Assembly (NCBI GenBank): GCA_022819585.1
Contig: JAJEGY010000035.1
Location: forward strand, 1-64,000
DNA length: 64,000 nucleotides
Source of the DNA: Dehalococcoidia bacterium
GTDB lineage: Bacteria > Chloroflexota > Dehalococcoidia > Lucifugimonadales > Lucifugimonadaceae
Direction of reading: 5' to 3'
The notes beneath the pieces were generated by a model, which saw only the letters and a program-made list of their open reading frames with translations, was not told the DNA's origin and did no database searches. Position numbers and translations under genes: made by a program. Shown here piece after piece: positions 60,211 through 64,000 of this stretch (within the stretch, counting starts at the first letter, position 1; each line of letters begins with the position of its first letter).

Positions 60211-62144
60211 GTGACAGGCATGATCGGCAAGACGACATGCGACATGTTGGGCTTGCCCAAATAGAGCGTGTTGCGCGCAGTTTGCGTCTGCGTGTGGCAT
60301 CCCATCGGTTCGCCAGTATTGGGATTGATGTCGAAGCGAGGGAAGTTGCTGCTGGAGATGTCGACGCGGATACGGTGCCCGGCCTTGAAGAGGTTGCTCG
60401 TAGGAGGAAGCGGGATCTTGATCAGGTACATCTCGGTTGGCGACATCAACTCAGGTTCAGTCCACGAGTTGCGGTATCGACAGCGGAGGATCGAGTCGAC
60501 CAGATTCATGTGGTATCCGTCCGGGTAGTCGTCTGAGGGAGGATAGACATCCAGCAGCTTGGCAGTGAAGTCGGTGTCCGGCGCGGTCGAGGAGACCCAG
60601 AGGTTGACCTCTATAGGACCTGTGATTTCGACGTCTTCCTCGAGAGGCGGAGTTTGGAATACGAGTACGTCGGGACGATCTGCAAGCGGACCGTAAGGTG
60701 GTTTGCAAGCCATGAGTTCCGGACGCTCTGCCTGGTGCATCGGGCCGGGCGTGACCAACGAGTAGGAGTGTTGTAGTATGGTGTCGGCCTGTTGCCCCGG
60801 AGGAGGGCTATCGGTGAAGGTTGGCCCGCCCTCTTCAGGTTTGTCTATCACGCTAAAGCCAGCAACGCTCCCGCCGAGAGTGGGCACAGGGTTGCTCGGG
60901 TCGAAGGTGTAGGTGATCGAAGCAGCATCCGGTTCAGGTTCGTCGGTGGACAAAGCACCGTCGGCGTGGAGATACAAGCTGGTGAACTGCGTTCTTGCTA
61001 AAGGCCACTCTTGCTCGTTTCGCCAGTATCCGCCGTGGTTCAAGCGGCCCTCAGCATTCTTATTGCCGTCGCCTCCGCCCATCACGAAGAGAAGGATCGG
61101 AGGATCATCATCGACTCCGTTCTGTTCGTCTTTTAGCCAGCGATCGAACCATCGACGGCGTATCGGATTGAACTTCGACATCCCCCACTGCGCGTCGGGC
61201 CCGAAGTCGACATCGCCCTCATGAGTGGCGTCGACACGCTGAGTCCCATGCGCCCAAGGTCCGAAGACCATGTGGGTGGGATTTTCATTACGGCGTGTCA
61301 GATCGACGAATAGGTCGGCGGTGCCACCGGCAAACGGGTCCCACCATCCACCCGTGAGAATGACCGGGATATCCGCATGACGGTCGAGGTACGGGGTCTG
61401 GTCGAGATTCTCGTTCGCCCACCACTCGTCGTACTCGCCGCGCGTTATGTAGTTGAAGAGGGTTTCCTCGAGGTGCGGAGCATGCGACAGCGCGATCTTG
61501 CCGCGTTTCCAAGGAACGTTGGAAAGGAACTCCCGCATGTTCTGGAAGGTTTCAGCGACGGCCAGAACGCCTTCGGGATTGTCTCTAAGCTCATGTGAAT
61601 CAAGAGCATGATTATGGATCGCAGCCGCCATGTGGAAGCACATAGCGCCGCCTTCGCGGGCCTCGTGCGCATAGATGTTGGTCGGTGCCTGCTCCACCCA
61701 TTGGGCGACGAGGTGAGGAGGTCGATGAAGTGCCGCTACCGTCTGGACGATGCCTCGATGCGAGCTTCCGAGGGTCCCAATCTTGCCGTTGCACCAAGGT
61801 TGCTTCGCGATCCATTCGATAGTGTCGTACCCGTCTTCACCCTCCCATGGGTTGCAGGTGTGGTAGTAGCGACCATCGCCCTCAGACCGGAAGCGCGAAC
61901 GGAGGTCCTGATTGACGAAAACATAGCCATGCTGCGGATAGTAGTCCCGAACCGTGTCCCACTCCTCCTTGGACTTGTCATAGGACGTGCGAACGAGCAG
62001 GACAGGAGCAGGATCGCTGATGCGATCTCCGTCTTCGTCCACCGGGAAGTGGATGTCGGCGGCTAGACGAACCCCGTCGCGCATGGGGATCATTGCTTCC
62101 TCGTAGTGCGCGTAGGGGTCGAAATCTGAGGTTGGCTCAGCCAT
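60207..62144 (-). CDS. CocE/NonD family hydrolase (X-Pro dipeptidyl-peptidase S15-like)
   Basis: YEEAMIPMRDGVRLAADIHFP...RSRFRSEGDGRYYHTCNPWEGEDGYDTIEWIAKQPWCNGKIGTLGSSHRGIVQ. Confidence 0.9.
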   Translation of the reverse strand: MAEPTSDFDPYAHYEEAMIPMRDGVRLAADIHFPVDEDGDRISDPAPVLLVRTSYDKSKEEWDTVRDYYPQHGYVFVNQDLRSRFRSEGDGRYYHTCNPWEGEDGYDTIEWIAKQPWCNGKIGTLGSSHRGIVQTVAALHRPPHLVAQWVEQAPTNIYAHEAREGGAMCFHMAAAIHNHALDSHELRDNPEGVLAVAETFQNMREFLSNVPWKRGKIALSHAPHLEETLFNYITRGEYDEWWANENLDQTPYLDRHADIPVILTGGWWDPFAGGTADLFVDLTRRNENPTHMVFGPWAHGTQRVDATHEGDVDFGPDAQWGMSKFNPIRRRWFDRWLKDEQNGVDDDPPILLFVMGGGDGNKNAEGRLNHGGYWRNEQEWPLARTQFTSLYLHADGALSTDEPEPDAASITYTFDPSNPVPTLGGSVAGFSVIDKPEEGGPTFTDSPPPGQQADTILQHSYSLVTPGPMHQAERPELMACKPPYGPLADRPDVLVFQTPPLEEDVEITGPIEVNLWVSSTAPDTDFTAKLLDVYPPSDDYPDGYHMNLVDSILRCRYRNSWTEPELMSPTEMYLIKIPLPPTSNLFKAGHRIRVDISSSNFPRFDINPNTGEPMGCHTQTQTARNTLYLGKPNMSHVVLPIMPVT

Positions 62145-62170
62145 CCCTTGGGAAACTGGATGTGGCAGGA

Positions 62171-63370
62171 TCATCCCAGGACCTCGCGAAGTCGCCTGGA
62201 TATTTCGGCGATCTCTTCGTCTTCCAACAAGCGGACGTCTATGCGGACGATTTGCGGGTCTCTAGCGTGGCCGACCACGGCGATCGCAGGATCGCCATCG
62301 TGGAGTTCTCCGATGAGCCATTCGGCGTCTTTGCCTGTGGCCGGGTCGACTTTGACGTGGACGTTCGGCATGGGCCGGTTGTCTTCGTCTGGGAACTCGA
62401 TGTAGGAATCAGACATTTTTGGAAGGCCCGCGAGGCTGTTGAAGAGCATTCCCGTCTTGCGGTGATGCTCCGTCATTCGCTCCTCGTCGTCCTGCTGCAC
62501 CCACCAGATGAAAGACGCGATCTGGCCCACGACCTCCTCTTTAGAGACCTTCGCCACGCGTCCGATCCCGTGGGATGGTGCGGACTGCATAGCGATGGAG
62601 TCGATGATGTCCTGGCTGCCTGCGATGATGCCGGAGCCTTGAGGACCTTGGATGCCCTTGCCGCCGCTGAAGCAGACTACATCAGCACCGAGGTCGATGA
62701 AGCGATAGAGGTTTTCACGCGGGGGAAGACAGTTGGATGCATCGATGATCACGCGCGCTCCATGAACGTGCGCGATGTCAATGACGTCTTCCAAGGCGAT
62801 GTCTTCCGGCGGCGCGTACCCGACCCAGTAGACCATCTTGGCGTCCGGATTGTCGATGAAGGCCTGCTCGTACTCCTCCGCGCTGACGACCTTCGTGGGA
62901 CGACCTTCCGGGTCTGGTTCGCCGATCTCGACGAATTTGACACCAGCCGTCTTGACCGCCATCGCGTAACCGTGATTGACGTACTCTTCGCCCTTGTAGT
63001 TTTTCGCTCGAGCGAACCGTTTGGCGACGCACGGGACTTGACCGCCTTGGACATACGGCAATTGCTCGATCAACGCTTCGTCGGTGCCGGTGATGATTGC
63101 GGCGGCGGAGACCATTAGACCTGCCGCACAACCTGAGACTATGTATCCGTCATCAGCGTGTGTCACTTCGGCGATGATGCGACCAGTGGCCTTTTGCAGT
63201 TCTCGGAGGTCGACGAAGTTATCGGCCGCAGTGCGCATCGCCTTCAGCGTCGTCTCCGGGATCAGAGTGCCGCCCATGTTCGTATGGTGGCAGGTTGCGT
63301 TGATGAACTTGCGAACACCTAATACGGAGTACGGATCTTGTTCAAGTTGTTCGAGGGTCGGCAGTGTCAT
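62171..63370 (-). CDS. PLP-dependent aminotransferase-fold protein of the SelA-like superfamily
   Basis: KFINATCHHTNMGGTLIPETTLKAM...DGYIVSGCAAGLMVSAAAII...VVCFSGGKGIQGPQGSGIIAG. Confidence 0.75.
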   Translation of the reverse strand: MTLPTLEQLEQDPYSVLGVRKFINATCHHTNMGGTLIPETTLKAMRTAADNFVDLRELQKATGRIIAEVTHADDGYIVSGCAAGLMVSAAAIITGTDEALIEQLPYVQGGQVPCVAKRFARAKNYKGEEYVNHGYAMAVKTAGVKFVEIGEPDPEGRPTKVVSAEEYEQAFIDNPDAKMVYWVGYAPPEDIALEDVIDIAHVHGARVIIDASNCLPPRENLYRFIDLGADVVCFSGGKGIQGPQGSGIIAGSQDIIDSIAMQSAPSHGIGRVAKVSKEEVVGQIASFIWWVQQDDEERMTEHHRKTGMLFNSLAGLPKMSDSYIEFPDEDNRPMPNVHVKVDPATGKDAEWLIGELHDGDPAIAVVGHARDPQIVRIDVRLLEDEEIAEISRRLREVLG

Positions 63371-63550
63371 TTCGTCTCACCTAAGGTCGGATTTCACTGC
63401 CGCATAGCATACTAGGTTCTGGGATACGATGACGCGGTTTCCCGCTTTGAATTCTCGTGTTCAGATGCAACGTGTATAAACTGGAAAAACTTAATCGACA
63501 GGCGAAAACCGACTGAGAGGACTGAGCAATGGAAAGGCGTGATTGCAAGG

Positions 63551-64000
63551 GTGACCGACCAGTTCGTCCATCTACATAACCACTCCGAATATTCCTTGCT
63601 CGACGGTTACGGGCACGTAGAGGACATGGTCGGACGTGCGGCAGAGCTGGGGCAACCAGCCATGGCGCTGACGGACCACGGGAACGTCTACGCGGCGATC
63701 GATTTCTACAAGGCAGCAAAATCGGCGGATATCAAGCCGATCATCGGGATGGAAGGATATGTAGCGTTCGGATCGAGGCACGAACGCACGGCGGCGGAAG
63801 GAGCGAGCGGAGGATCGCAGCCTCACATCACGTTGCTCGCAGAGGATCTGACCGGCTACCGGAACCTTTTGCAACTGGCAACGAAGGCGCACCTCGAAGG
63901 CTTCTACTATCGCCCCCGCGTCGACCGCGAGTTGTTGGAAGAGCATTCCGAAGGCGTAATCGTCCTATCCGGGTGCCTATCAGGCGAGTTGGCGCGTGAT
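63551..64000 (+). CDS. dnaE: DNA polymerase III subunit alpha, N-terminal part (runs off window)
   Basis: GTG start; VTDQFVHLHNHSEYSLLDGYGHVEDMVGRAAELGQPAMALTDHGNVYAAIDFYKAAKSADIKPIIGMEGYVA: PHP domain of DnaE. Missing from the ORF track because it is open at the end. Confidence 0.95.
   Translation, partial: MTDQFVHLHNHSEYSLLDGYGHVEDMVGRAAELGQPAMALTDHGNVYAAIDFYKAAKSADIKPIIGMEGYVAFGSRHERTAAEGASGGSQPHITLLAEDLTGYRNLLQLATKAHLEGFYYRPRVDRELLEEHSEGVIVLSGCLSGELARD

Noticed and set aside
62171-63370. SelA-like PLP enzyme as evidence for selenocysteine machinery in the window
   Set aside because: It has the SelA-superfamily fold pattern, but such paralogues are common and usually act on other substrates. 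It is not adjacent to selB/selC, so it does not support the selenoprotein call.

Overview
This 64 kb window is gene-dense bacterial chromosome, probably a Chloroflexota/SAR202-like lineage (inferred from gene content and style only). It holds about 47 protein genes and one tRNA-Pro(CGG). No rRNA, CRISPR array or IS transposase was seen. The main blocks are: an oligopeptide-type ABC transporter; a TgpA-like transglutaminase/DUF58/MoxR operon; assorted oxidoreductases; a HigBA toxin-antitoxin pair; sucCD; an accessory/defence segment at about 34.8-41.3 kb (two restriction-modification systems and a HEPN-type gene flanked by a partial SDR duplication); pstB-phoU; two giant fibronectin/cadherin-like surface proteins; recG; and the start of dnaE. 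The strongest unusual signal is a thioredoxin-like lipoprotein (33910-34758). An in-frame TGA replaces the first Cys of its CxxC motif (FWTYT-TGA-YNC), and a hairpin lies at a distance suitable for a bacterial SECIS, so it is a candidate selenoprotein that ORF callers split in two. Other notable signals are a ~283 bp partial SDR duplication flanking a HEPN gene, an abrupt strand-composition switch near 55.15 kb, two probable frameshifts within 2 kb (18.4 and 20.16 kb), a degenerate nuclease-like tail on an orphan methyltransferase, a 16-residue periodic repeat in a solute-binding protein, and several strong inverted repeats. All assignments come from reading the sequence without database searches.
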